Assembly (NCBI RefSeq): GCF_017876295.1
Contig: NZ_JAGINT010000002.1
Location: 2,790,001-2,854,000, forward strand
Direction: 5' to 3'
DNA: 64,000 nucleotides
From: Kribbella aluminosa
Lineage (GTDB): Bacteria > Actinomycetota > Actinomycetes > Propionibacteriales > Kribbellaceae
Numbering within the stretch: position 1 is the first letter of the stretch; each line of letters opens with the position of its first letter. The notes below the pieces were generated by a model. That model searched no databases. It was not told the origin of the DNA and saw only the letters and a program-made list of their open reading frames with translations. Position numbers and translations under genes: made by a program. Shown here in pieces: positions 7,766 to 16,471 of the stretch.

Positions 7766-8290
7766 TGGCGAGGCTGAGTCCGCCGAGGAGGCAGGCGGCG
7801 GCCGCGGCGAGGACGAGCGGCGTGTAGCCGAGCGCTGTGGCGAGCGTGGCCGCTGCCAGGGGTGCGGTGGCGGCCGCGATGGTGGTCGGGGTGCCGAGGA
7901 AGCCCGCGATGGTGGCGTAGCCGTGGTCGCCGTAGCGGTCGAGCAGGATGGCCGGCTTGGCGATGGACGCGACGCCGAACCCGAGCCCGAACGCGACCAG
8001 GCAGGCCGCCGCGCCGGCCACGCTGCGGCCGGCGGCGGGCAGCAGGCCGAGGGCGATTCCTTGCCCGGTGACGATGATGGCGCTGATCGATGTGATCGGC
8101 AACCATCGGCGCAGCACGGTCACCAGCACCCGGCCGGTCACCGACAGCAGCCCGAGTAGGCCGGCGAGCGTCGCGGCGGTGGTGGGTGAGTGTCCGAGCC
8201 TGGTCAGGTAGGTGACCAGGTGGACTCCGATGACGGCGAGCGCCGCGCTGTGCAGGACGAATGCGACCGCGAGCAGCCAGAAGCGACCCG
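7728..8290 (-). pseudogene. 5'-truncated MFS transporter (C-terminal half)
   Basis: The minus strand encodes six hydrophobic helices of an MFS C-terminal half, beginning PGRFWLLAVAFVLHSAALAV. It includes the loop motif LLGLLSVTGRVLVTVLRRWL and ends ITPRLPCHRSAA. The N-terminal six helices are missing; upstream, the frame runs antisense through the arsR-arsC fusion gene. The break near 8285-8290 therefore marks where the arsenic operon was joined to, or deleted, the 5' half of this transporter gene. Confidence 0.7.
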
Positions 8291-8932
8291 GCGCGGCTGG
8301 CGATCGTCGGCACGTTGATGGGCGGCGATGTCGCACCTGGCGAGCTCGGTGCGGCGCTCGGCATGCCGACCAACCTGGTCGCGCACCATTTGAAGGTCCT
8401 CGAAGACGCCGGGCTCGTGGTCCGGACCCGCTCCGAGGGCGACCGGCGGCGCACCTACGTGCGGCTGCGGCCGGCGGCGCTGGCAGCGATCACAGTCCCG
8501 GCCTTGGCGGCGGCCAAGCGGGTGGTGTTCGTGTGCACACAGAACTCGGCCCGCTCCCAGCTGGCCGCCGCGATCTGGTCGCGCCGAAGCCATCTGCCGG
8601 CCGTGTCGGCCGGCACCGAACCGGCCGACCGGGTGCATCCCCGCGCGCTGAAGGTTGCCCGCCGCCACGGCCTCGATGCCGCCGGGTGGCGTACCGCGCA
8701 CCTCGACGACGTCGTACGCCGCGACGACCTGCTCATCGCCGTGTGCGACAACGCCCACGAACACCTGCCGCCCGAGCAGCAGCCCCGGCTGCACTGGTCG
8801 ATCCCCGACCCGGCACCGGTCGACACCGACGCGGCCTTCGAAGCCGCCTACACCGAACTCGCCGACCGCATCGACCGGTTGGCGCCCGTCCTGTCGCCCG
8901 AGGCGGCATCCACCTCCAGGAGCGAATCATGA
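8261..8932 (+). CDS. ArsR repressor-ArsC arsenate reductase fusion protein
   Basis: A 223-residue fusion. Residues 5-75 are an ArsR winged helix (SDPARLAIVGTLMGGDVAPG and LGMPTNLVAHHLKVLEDAGL). Residues 85-210 are a low-molecular-weight phosphatase fold with the P-loop VFVCTQNSARSQ (C-x5-R-S), as in LMWP-type arsenate reductases. It could both sense arsenite and reduce arsenate. The N-terminus is short: coding before SDPARL lies in sequence shared antisense with the truncated MFS gene, so the start may be newly formed. It ends ATGA-coupled to the next gene, with CAGGAG as that gene's ribosome site. No clear operator is seen upstream. Confidence 0.8.
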   Translation: MRPRAARSDPARLAIVGTLMGGDVAPGELGAALGMPTNLVAHHLKVLEDAGLVVRTRSEGDRRRTYVRLRPAALAAITVPALAAAKRVVFVCTQNSARSQLAAAIWSRRSHLPAVSAGTEPADRVHPRALKVARRHGLDAAGWRTAHLDDVVRRDDLLIAVCDNAHEHLPPEQQPRLHWSIPDPAPVDTDAAFEAAYTELADRIDRLAPVLSPEAASTSRSES

Positions 8933-9594
8933 CCGAGCTCGCCTGGCACCGACGCGAAGACCTGTCCATCGACCAGCAACTCGCGCTGACGACCGCGGCC
9001 TCGCGGCTCACCGACGAGTTCGCCGGCATCTACGGTCCCGAGACGATCGAACGGTTCGTGCACTCCAGCTACTACCAGTTCGCCACCGGCAGCACGGTCC
9101 CGAACTTCCTTCCCCTGCTGGCCGAACGGTTCGCGCGGCAGCGCCTGAATGCGCTCGCGCGGGTCGAGGGTCACCACGACGACGGCAAGCCGGTCGTGCT
9201 GTTCTTGTGCGTCCACAACGCCGGCCGGTCGCAGATGGCGCTCGGGTTCTTCCAGCACCTGGCCGGCGACAACGCCGTCGCGTGGTCCGGCGGTTCCGAG
9301 CCCGGCCTCGAGGTCAACCCCGCCGCCGTTGCCGCGATGGCCGAACGAGGCGTCGACATCGCCGGCGAGTTCCCCAAGCCGTGGACCGACGAGATCGTCC
9401 GCGCGGCGAACGTCGTAGTCACGATGGGCTGCGGCGACGCGTGCCCGGTCTTTCCCGGCACCCGCTACGAGAACTGGGACCTCGACGACCCGGCCGGGCT
9501 CGACGTGACCGGAGTGCGCCCGATCCGCGACGAGATCGAACGCCGGGTCCGCGCGCTGCTCGACGAACTCGCCGTGCCGGTGAGCCGCGCATGA
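8929..9594 (+). CDS. arsC: Arsenate reductase, LMWP type with N-terminal three-helix domain
   Basis: A 221-residue protein. An N-terminal helical domain of about 75 residues (LTDEFAGIYGPETIERFVHS, LLAERFARQRLNALARVE) precedes an LMWP fold. The P-loop is FLCVHNAGRSQMA, with a second redox cysteine pair in MGCGDACPVFPG and the substrate-loop aspartate in WDLDDPAG. This layout is known from actinobacterial arsenate reductases that use mycothiol/mycoredoxin. It reduces arsenate to arsenite in the cytoplasm; efflux would need the adjacent channel. Confidence 0.85.
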   Translation: MTELAWHRREDLSIDQQLALTTAASRLTDEFAGIYGPETIERFVHSSYYQFATGSTVPNFLPLLAERFARQRLNALARVEGHHDDGKPVVLFLCVHNAGRSQMALGFFQHLAGDNAVAWSGGSEPGLEVNPAAVAAMAERGVDIAGEFPKPWTDEIVRAANVVVTMGCGDACPVFPGTRYENWDLDDPAGLDVTGVRPIRDEIERRVRALLDELAVPVSRA

Positions 9595-10376
9595 GCCACG
9601 CACAACCGCTGTGGCGTCGGACTGTCGCCGAGGCGCTCGGCACCGGGCTGCTGGTGACCGTCGTGATCGGCTCGGGTATCGCGGCCGCCAATCTGTCGCC
9701 TGGCGACACCGGCCTGCAGCTGCTCGAGAACGCCTTCGCCACGGCGCTCGGCCTGGCCGTGCTGATCCTCATGTTCGGGCCGGTGTCCGGGGCGCATTTC
9801 AACCCGGTCGTGTCCGCGGTCGACTGGTGGCTCGGGCAACGCGACCGCACGGGCCTGACCCTGCGAGACCTCGCCGCCTACGTTCCGGCACAGATCGCCG
9901 GTGCCGTTGCCGGCGCTGTCCTGGCGAACCTGATGTATGGCGAAGCCGCGGTGTCCTGGTCGACTACACACCGCTCGGCAGGACACCTGTGGATCGGTGA
10001 GACCGTTGCCACCGCGGGTCTGATTCTGCTCATCTTCTCGCTGGCCTGGTCCGGGCGGGCCGCGATCGCGCCCGCCGCGGTCGGCGCCTACATCGGGGCG
10101 GCGTACTGGTTCACCTCGTCGACATCGTTTGCCAACCCTGCGGTCACCGTCGGCCGCGCGTTCAGCGATACCTTCGCCGGTATCGCTCCGGCATCGGTCC
10201 CAGGCTTCGTGTTCTTCCAGCTGTTCGGCGCGATCCTCGGCGCCGGGCTGGTGGCCGTGCTCTATCCCCACCTGGGCGACGCCGCGGACGAGATCGTCGT
10301 CCCACACACCGATACAGCCGATACCACCGAAGCCGGCAACACCATTAAACCCACCGATACTGGAGTCCGCTCGTGA
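9591..10376 (+). CDS. Aquaporin/aquaglyceroporin family channel (arsenite exit)
   Basis: A 261-residue MIP-family protein with six membrane helices and two half-helix motifs, HFNPVVS (NPV in place of the first NPA) and FANPAVTVGR. The C-terminal tail is acidic and Thr-rich. Lying between two arsenate reductase genes with ATGA overlaps on both sides, it probably lets arsenite leave down its gradient, as described for AqpS in Sinorhizobium. No ArsB or Acr3 pump is present in this operon. Confidence 0.85.
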   Translation: MSHAQPLWRRTVAEALGTGLLVTVVIGSGIAAANLSPGDTGLQLLENAFATALGLAVLILMFGPVSGAHFNPVVSAVDWWLGQRDRTGLTLRDLAAYVPAQIAGAVAGAVLANLMYGEAAVSWSTTHRSAGHLWIGETVATAGLILLIFSLAWSGRAAIAPAAVGAYIGAAYWFTSSTSFANPAVTVGRAFSDTFAGIAPASVPGFVFFQLFGAILGAGLVAVLYPHLGDAADEIVVPHTDTADTTEAGNTIKPTDTGVRS

Positions 10377-10774
10377 GCACACCCGTCGTCTTGTTCGTCT
10401 GCGTGCACAACGCCGGCCGGTCCCAGATGGCCGCCGGGTGGCTGCGGCACCTGGCCGGCGACACCGTCGAGGTCCGCTCGGCCGGATCCGCGCCGCGCGA
10501 CCAGATCAACCCGGTCGCGGTCGAGGCGATGCGCGAGGTCGGCATCGACATCACCGCCGCCGTACCCCAACTGCTCGAGACCGAAGCCGTCCGTGGAAGC
10601 GACGTCATCGTCACCATGGGCTGTGGCGACGCCTGCCCGATCTTCCCTGGCAAACGCTACGAGGACTGGGAACTCACCGACCCCGCCGGACAACCGATCG
10701 AGGTCGTCCGCCAGGTCCGCGACGAGATCCGTGAACGGGTCGAGAAGCTCGTCGGCGAACTCCAGGCCGCCTGA
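10373..10774 (+). CDS. arsC: Arsenate reductase, single-domain LMWP type
   Basis: A 133-residue LMWP fold starting at a GTG that overlaps the aquaporin stop codon. The P-loop is FVCVHNAGRSQMA, the second cysteine pair MGCGDACPIFPG and the acid loop WELTDPAG. It closely resembles the catalytic half of the preceding two-domain enzyme. With the fusion protein, that makes three arsenate reductase domains in one operon. Confidence 0.87.
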   Translation: MSTPVVLFVCVHNAGRSQMAAGWLRHLAGDTVEVRSAGSAPRDQINPVAVEAMREVGIDITAAVPQLLETEAVRGSDVIVTMGCGDACPIFPGKRYEDWELTDPAGQPIEVVRQVRDEIRERVEKLVGELQAA

Positions 10775-10810
10775 GACCCGCACAACCACGGGACCGCGAG
10801 GATCGCAGCG

Positions 10811-12180
10811 ATGAAGCTGGTCATCATCGGCGGCAGCGACGCCGGTATCACCGCAGGCCTGCGCCCGCGAACTCGACCCCACCACCGACGTCCAACTCGT
10901 CGTCGCCGACGACTATCCCAACTACTCCATCCCGTACCACGTGTCCGGTGAAGTTCCCGACTGGCACTCGCTGGCGCACCGCAGCACCCAAGACCTCCGC
11001 GACGCCGGACTCCGGCTCCATCTCAACGAACGCGCGGTCCGCATCGACTCCGACGCGCACGTCGTGCACACCCGGTCCGCGTCCGGTGGCACGCGGGTCG
11101 TCGACTACGACCGGCTCGTCGTCGCGACCGGCGCCGTACCGGCCAGGCCACCGATCGCCGGCCTCGACCGGCTCGGACCGGCCGACGGTGTCCACCTGCT
11201 CCACACCATCGACGACACCCTCGCCATCACCCAGACACTCGACGACGGCGCCCGCTCCGCGGTCATCGTCGGCGCCGGCTACATCGGCCTCGAGATGGCC
11301 GAAGCGCTGCGCAACCGCGGCCTGAACGTCACCGTCGTCGAACAGCTCCCGCAAGTTCTCCCGCGCACCCTCGATCCCGAACTGGCCCGGCTGATCGAGG
11401 ACGAACTCGACCGCAACGGCGTCCAGGTCTCCTGCGGCAGCATTGTGACCAGGATCCTGCGCGCAGGATCACAACTGCAGGTCGCTGTCGCCGCAAGCCC
11501 GTCTGTCGACGCCGAAGCAGCGGTCCTGAGCGCCGACCTCGTGCTGGTCGTCACAGGGGTTCGGCCCGACACCCAACTGGCCGTCGCCGCCGGCGCCAAG
11601 ACCGGAACCGCCAGGGCCCTCGACGTCGACAGCGGCATGCGCACCAACCTGCCGGACATCTACGCCGCCGGAGACTGCGTCCACACTCACCACCGGCTGC
11701 TGACCGAACCCACCTACGTTCCGCTGGGCACCACCGCCCACAAACAAGGCCGGGTCGCGGGCGAGAACGCCGTCGGCGGCTTCGCCACCTACGCCGGATC
11801 ACTCGGGACCCAGGTGGTCCGGATCTTCGACCTCGTCGCGGCCGCCACCGGCCCTGCGCGATGCCGACGCGACGGCAGCTGGCTACCAGGCGGCGACGGC
11901 CGCGACCAGCGCGTACGACCACAAGGTCTACTACCCGCAGGCCACGATGATTGCCCAACGCCTCACCGCGGACACTGTCAGTCGTAGGTTGCTCGGCGCA
12001 CAGCTGGTCGGCCACCTCAACGCACAAATCGCCAAACGCGTCGACATCCTCGCCACCACCTTGTTCTACAGCGGCACCATCGACGACATCGGCGACCTCG
12101 ACCTGTCCTACACACCGCCCCTCGGCTCACCCTACGACGCCATCCAGGTCGCCGCCCACGCCTGGCAGAGCCAGCAGTAG
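10811..12180 (+). pseudogene. FAD/NAD(P)-dependent disulfide reductase-like gene with two frameshifts
   Basis: The start MKLVIIGGSDAGITAGL is a clear FAD-binding Rossmann motif. Near 10862-10868 two bases appear missing (CTGCGCCCGCGAA where CTGCGCGCCCGCGAA is expected), and the frame moves. From about 10870 to 11850 it encodes the body, including VIVGAGYIGLEMAEALRNRG and IYAAGDCV. An extra C near 11850 shifts it again, into the dimerisation domain that ends DAIQVAAHAWQSQQ. The place where CoA-disulfide-reductase relatives carry the redox Cys (SICGIPY, from memory) reads SIPY. The gene is probably dead. Confidence 0.7.
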
Positions 12181-12239
12181 AAGGCGACCGCACGTAGCGA
12201 CACGGCTCACCGCGACGCTGTCGGGGTGGCGCGAAACCA

Positions 12240-12548
12240 TTGCCTGAGGCAACACTGAGAATCGTGGCCAAGCTGGCGCCCGACCCGCTCGAGTCGGTAG
12301 CGCTGGAACTTGCCCGGGCCGAGGAGAAGCTGCCCGGGCCGCACGACATGCCAGGCGGCTCCTGCTTCGAATTGGATTGGACGGGTTCATTCACTGAGCC
12401 CTGTCAACCGCCGGTGATGCGCCCGCGGCGGCTACTTCCAGAACCGGCTCCAGACGGCCTGCTTGACCTGACTGAGGGTGTTGATGACGTCTTGATCTGT
12501 TTCGGCGTTCTGGGTGACGCCGAGCGCTTGTCCGATGTCGCGCCATGA
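12240..12548 (+). pseudogene. 5'-end relic of an ATP-dependent DNA ligase gene, copy 2, with upstream palindrome
   Basis: The inverted repeat TTGCC-TGA-GGCAA (12240-12252) lies 11 bases before a GTG (12264). The frame reads VAKLAPDPLESVALELARAE and then a L-PGPHDMPGG segment. The motif-I position reads ELDWTGS, so the nucleotidyl lysine is replaced by Asp. By eye, similarity to copy 1 (7509-7680) is about 70% over some 170 bases, in the same orientation, and ends at a comparable point. The two copies flank the arsenic operon. Confidence 0.5.
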
Positions 12549-12724
12549 GGGGCCTGTCGCACGGCTTCTCCGACGGCTTCGCCGAGTGCCTTGTCGAGCG
12601 CGGTCGAGGCTCGGCAGCATTCCTGGTCCGCCTGGAGCGAATCGTGCTGCCAGCCGGCGCGGTGCGTGAGGCGCAGGCTTGCCCCGTGCCCGGAGATCCG
12701 TAACTGGGGAGTTCGCGTCAACAT
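12432..12724 (-). pseudogene. Small helix-turn-helix protein with a frameshift
   Basis: An ATG with a good ribosome site (GAGGTGGAG) starts MLTRTPQLRISGHG. The frame runs to LDKALGEAVGEAVR, then a one-base shift is needed to continue TGPSWRDIGQALGVT, the core of a small HTH (compare SWxxIGxALGxSKQA). After that come a 16-residue insert and KQAVWSRFWK-stop. The HTH family resembles the protein at 23539. The frameshift and the insert within the HTH suggest inactivation. Confidence 0.5.
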
Positions 12725-12847
12725 CGCTCCACCTCGCTGCTTAGTGACCTACTTGGAGCTTAGAACTCCGAAAGGCCCTGTGAATGGGTCTGGATGGGCC
12801 CGTTCGGGTACGTGGCTATTGGCGGTGGCGGCGCGGAGGATGGGCGT

Positions 12848-13147
12848 ATGACTGTTGCGCCGGAGAGTGTCCAGCAATCGACACCGGTGTGCTGGTGTTG
12901 TGCCCGTGAGTTCGATGATCGAGACCTGGTGCGGCTGGGTGCCCACCCCGAGGTCGGTGTGTGTCTGGGGTGCGCCCGGTTCCTGCAACGCAAGGCCGAA
13001 GAGCGCGAAGATCAGCTGCGACCATCCCGCGGGACGCGGCTGAGGGAAGTGGTGCGGTCGGCGCGGGAGTGGGTGATCGGCCACCGCCGGCACGACCTTC
13101 CGGTGATCGGTGGCCTGTTGCGGCGGATCGACCGGCGGCTGCCGTAG
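12848..13147 (+). CDS. Small zinc-ribbon-like protein, function unknown
   Basis: A 99-residue protein starting at an ATG nine bases after GGAGG (12835-12839). Two cysteine knuckles, CWCC at about 15 and CLGC at about 40, suggest a zinc ribbon (CxxC...CxxC). The C-terminal half is basic and helical (REVVRSAREWVIGHRRHDLP). Similar short proteins are common in actinobacteria beside transporters, but no function is known to me. It is not coupled to its neighbours. Confidence 0.6.
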   Translation: MTVAPESVQQSTPVCWCCAREFDDRDLVRLGAHPEVGVCLGCARFLQRKAEEREDQLRPSRGTRLREVVRSAREWVIGHRRHDLPVIGGLLRRIDRRLP

Positions 13148-13172
13148 CCGGTCAGGCGGTGGTGAACAGGTG

Positions 13173-13273
13173 CCCGAATGGGCGCGGCCGTGGATCCTCG
13201 ATGATGCCGGGATGCCCGGCGGCACGGAGCCGGGCAGGTGCAGGATCAGGTCGGGCACCCCGAATGGGCGCGG
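13173..13273. repeat. Short direct repeat pair in an intergenic gap
   Basis: CCCGAATGGGCGCGG occurs at 13173-13187 and 13259-13273, in the 219-bp gap between the zinc-ribbon gene and the disulfide reductase gene. Its significance is unclear. Confidence 0.5.
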
Positions 13274-13366
13274 GCGAGCTCGACCAGTCGCGGGTTCGGC
13301 TGTCTGGGTGGTCATTCGGGATTGACTCCCTTTCAGGTCGCGATGGCGCTGGCTGTTTGCCGGTCT

Positions 13367-14737
13367 TTAGGTGCCGACCTCGCGGTGGACGCCGCCGGCG
13401 GCGGTGTTGACGCCTTCGGCGAGGGTGGGGTGGATGTGGATGGCGTCGGCGATGTCGGTGTAGCGGGCGCCGGTGTGCATGGCGATGACGGCTTCGTGGA
13501 CGAGTTCGGCGGCGTGCGGTCCGGCGATGTGGCAGCCGAGGATCTTGTCGGTGTCGGCGTCGACGACGAACTTGATCAGGCCGCGGGTGCTGCCGATGGC
13601 GCGGGCTCGGACGACTCCGGCGAAGTCTTGGCTGCCGATGACGACGTCGTGGCCGGCGGCGCGGGCTTGGGGTTCGGTGAGGCCGACCGCGCCGACTTCG
13701 GGGTCGAGGAACACCCCGTGCGGCACGACCCGGCCGGCGGTGGTGCGGGCCTGGCCGCGGAACGCGGCGCGGTAGGCGACGTCGGCGTCGTGGCGGGCGG
13801 TGTGGGTGAACATCGGACCGCCGCGGATGTCGCCGATCGCCCACACGTTCTCCGCTTTGGTGTGGAGGGTGTCGTCGACGGTCAGGAAGCCGTGGGCGTC
13901 GGGTTCGAGCCCGAGGTGTTCCAGGCCGAGATCGTCGGTGTTCGGTGTGCGGCCGGTGGCGATCAGCAGGTGGCTGCCTGTGAGGTGGGTGCCGTTGTCG
14001 CAGTGGATGCAGATATCGCCGGCTTTGCCGTCGACGGCGACGCAGGCGGTGTCGGTCAGGATGTCGATGTCGTCGGCGGTGAAGCCGTCGGTGACGGCGG
14101 CGGAGATGTCGGGGTCCTCGGCAGGTAGGAGCCGGTCGGCGCGCTGGATGATGGTGACGCGGGCTCCGAAGCGGCGGAACATCTGGGCGAACTCGCAGCC
14201 GATGTAGCCGCCGCCGACGACGATCAGGTGCTCGGGCAGTTCGCGTAGGTCCAGCAGGGTGCGTGAGGTCAGGTACGGGATCGTGTCGAGGCCGTCGATC
14301 GCCGGGATGGCGGTCCGGAGCCCGGTGGCCACGACGATCCGGTCGGCTTGCAGGTCGCTGCCGTCGACCCGGAGCCTGCGTCGGCCGGTGAAGTGGCCCT
14401 CTGCTTGGTAGAGGTCGACGGTGGCGGCGCGCTCGACGGTGCGGTAGGAGCCTGTCCGGATGGTGTCGACGATCTTGTCCTTGCGGTCGACGACCGCGGC
14501 CAGGTCGACCTCGGGGTCGCCGACGCGGACACCGAACTCGCCGGCCCGGCGGATCTGGGCCGCGACGGCCGCGGAGGCGATCATCGTCTTGGTGGGGATG
14601 CAGCCCCGGTTCAGGCAGGTGCCGCCGAGTTTCTCCTTCTCGACGAACGCGACTCGGCCGTGCCGGCCGGCCCGCAGTGCCAACGGAAGACCCGACATGC
14701 CGCCGCCGAGCACGAGGGTGTCGTAGCGTTCCACCAT
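13367..14737 (-). CDS. FAD-dependent pyridine nucleotide-disulfide oxidoreductase (mercuric/mycothione reductase-like)
   Basis: A 456-residue class-I disulfide reductase. It has the N-terminal FAD motif LVLGGGMSGLPLALRAG, redox-active GGTCLNRGCIPTK, NAD(P) motif VVGGGYIGCEFAQ, second FAD motif VWAIGDIRG and C-terminal base motif IHPTLAE. The HPTxxE motif fits glutathione/lipoamide-type reductases, and there is no C-terminal vicinal Cys pair, so it is not a standard MerA. It lies downstream of ccdA, tlpA-like and merT-like genes on the same strand. A role supplying reducing power for thiol handling in mercury stress is inferred. Confidence 0.8.
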   Translation of the reverse strand: MVERYDTLVLGGGMSGLPLALRAGRHGRVAFVEKEKLGGTCLNRGCIPTKTMIASAAVAAQIRRAGEFGVRVGDPEVDLAAVVDRKDKIVDTIRTGSYRTVERAATVDLYQAEGHFTGRRRLRVDGSDLQADRIVVATGLRTAIPAIDGLDTIPYLTSRTLLDLRELPEHLIVVGGGYIGCEFAQMFRRFGARVTIIQRADRLLPAEDPDISAAVTDGFTADDIDILTDTACVAVDGKAGDICIHCDNGTHLTGSHLLIATGRTPNTDDLGLEHLGLEPDAHGFLTVDDTLHTKAENVWAIGDIRGGPMFTHTARHDADVAYRAAFRGQARTTAGRVVPHGVFLDPEVGAVGLTEPQARAAGHDVVIGSQDFAGVVRARAIGSTRGLIKFVVDADTDKILGCHIAGPHAAELVHEAVIAMHTGARYTDIADAIHIHPTLAEGVNTAAGGVHREVGT

Positions 14738-14896
14738 TGTTCGTTCGACCTCCTGGATGTTCTGGATGTGCTGCGTTTCGTTGTTGTGGCGGGCGGCTGT
14801 CAGGCGGGCGGCAGGTGTTGCTCGAGCAGCCGGCGAGGCCAGGGAGGTGTGAGGCTGTGTTGATCCGCGGGTCGCGGCGACCCAGGGGGTGGCGGC

Positions 14897-15893
14897 TCAG
14901 CAGCAGTGATTCCCGGGGCGGTCCTGGTCGAGCGCGGCGGGGACCGGCTGTGGCGCGGTCTCCGGGGCGGTCTTGGGAGCGCAGCAGTCCGCATCGCTCC
15001 GCTGGGAATCGCCGTCGTGGGCTGCGGCGGTAAGCCGCCCAGCGTTGCGGGTGCGGAGCCGGTAGCGGAGGGTCAGGGCGGCGGCGAGGAGAACGGCGGT
15101 GGCCGCGAGCCACGCGATGAGGGTGGTGTGGGCCTGGACCCAGGTGGAGATAGTGGCGGAGAAGCGAGCCAGGCCGCCCGAACTGGCGCCCGAAATGGCG
15201 GCTGTGGTGGTGCCGCGGGTGGCGGCGGGGTACCAGTACCAGACCAGGTAGCCGCCGGTGACGACCACGACGGTGGCGGTGATGCGGGGGGCCGTACCGG
15301 GCGAGGGCGGTGATGCGGCGGGTGAGGGTGGTCCCGGCTGCCGCGGTGGTGACTGCGACGAGCAGCAGGACGGTGGCCGATCCGGCGGCGTAGGCGGCGA
15401 AGACAGCGAGCAGTCCGGCGTAGCTGGCGGTGGCCTGGGCCTGGGCGATGACGGCGAGCAGGACCCCGGAGGTGCATGACAGGGAGGCTGCGGCGTAGCC
15501 GATGCCGAAGCCCAGCATGCGGCGTGTGCTGGGTGGACCGGCGGCTGCCCGGGCGGGGGAACCGGGCAGTCGAAGGGACGGGGAGCGGCCCGACAGGATC
15601 GCCAGGCCGAGCAGCACCAGGACGATGCCGGTGGCCAGTCCGAGCCACGGGGCGGCGCGGATCAGGACGCGCGCCCCGGCGCTGACGATCAATCCGGCTA
15701 CCGCGAGGGTGCCGGCGAACCCGATCGTCAGCGCGGTCCCGGAGCGCAGGGCGCGGCCGAGCCGGACCGGCAGGGGCGAGATGTCGGTGTCGCCGAGCGT
15801 GTGGGTGATCCAGGCCGGGAGCAGGGCGAAGCCGCAGGGGTTGACCGGCGCGGCCATGCCGGCGGCGAACGCGAGCTCGAGCAGCCCGGTCAC
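14897..15893 (-). pseudogene. ccdA: CcdA/DsbD-type thiol-disulfide transporter with a homopolymer frameshift
   Basis: A GTG start overlaps the TlpA-like stop (GTGA). The frame encodes VTGLLELAFAAGMAAPVNPC and then GFALLPAW, the CcdA first-helix cysteine (NPCG). The second conserved Cys is in AAASLSCTSGVLLAV. At a run of six G (plus strand, about 15286-15291) the reading frame breaks. With five G it would continue RYGPRITATVVVVTGGYLVW to the C-terminus at 14897, ending GNHCC. The tail is Cys-rich (DADCCAP, NHCC). Either a true frameshift or a sequencing slip in the run; apart from that the gene looks intact. Confidence 0.75.
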
Positions 15894-16471
15894 CGGGCGC
15901 CCGCGGTTTCGAGGGCGGCCTGGATCTTGTCCGGGCCGGGGTCGGTGGCGCGGAAGGTGACCTGGCCGGCCGGGTCGACGACGATCAGCGTGGACGGCGC
16001 GGCGACCGTGTACTTCTGGGAGAGGGCGGCGCCCTTGTCGATGACCACAGGCAGGTTTGGTCCGTCGATGGAGCCGAGGAACTCGCCGATGGTCTTGGGT
16101 GACTCGCTCGGGTCCATGTCGACGGCGACGACGGAGGCCTTCCCGCCCAGCGCCTGGCCGGCCTGGGCCAGCGAGCTGGCGCCGTTGACGCATTCGCCGC
16201 AGCCGACGGAGAAGAAGAACAGCGCGGCCGGCTTGTCGCCTGGCAGTTTGAGCTTCGCACCGCCGATCGTGGTCATCTCGGTGGCCGCCGCTGCCCCGGG
16301 ACTGGTGGCCGTACTGCCGGTGCCGGTGCCGCTGGCAGCGCCAGGGTCCTGGGCGCCACAGGCGGCCGCGCCGGCCGCGATCAGGACGGTCGCGGCGACC
16401 GTGAGAGCTGCGCGGCGGGACCGGCGGCGGGGCAAGCGGAGGGGCAAGCGGCGGGGCAAGGCGTTTGTCAT
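15890..16471 (-). CDS. TlpA/ResA-like thioredoxin-fold lipoprotein
   Basis: A 193-residue protein with a basic start, a hydrophobic segment and a lipobox-like end (IAAGAAAC), then a Thr/Gly/Ala linker. The thioredoxin fold has FFFSVGCGECVNG, a CxxC motif (CGEC). It would be anchored outside the membrane and exchange electrons with CcdA, whose gene starts within its stop codon. The start at 16471 overlaps the end of the merT-like gene. In a mercury locus it may keep a periplasm-facing thiol reduced; that is inference. Confidence 0.75.
   Translation of the reverse strand: MTNALPRRLPLRLPRRRSRRAALTVAATVLIAAGAAACGAQDPGAASGTGTGSTATSPGAAAATEMTTIGGAKLKLPGDKPAALFFFSVGCGECVNGASSLAQAGQALGGKASVVAVDMDPSESPKTIGEFLGSIDGPNLPVVIDKGAALSQKYTVAAPSTLIVVDPAGQVTFRATDPGPDKIQAALETAGAR

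Noticed and set aside
13367..14737. Second merA
   Set aside because: It lacks the C-terminal vicinal cysteines needed to accept Hg(II) and has an HPTxxE base motif of glutathione/lipoamide-type reductases.
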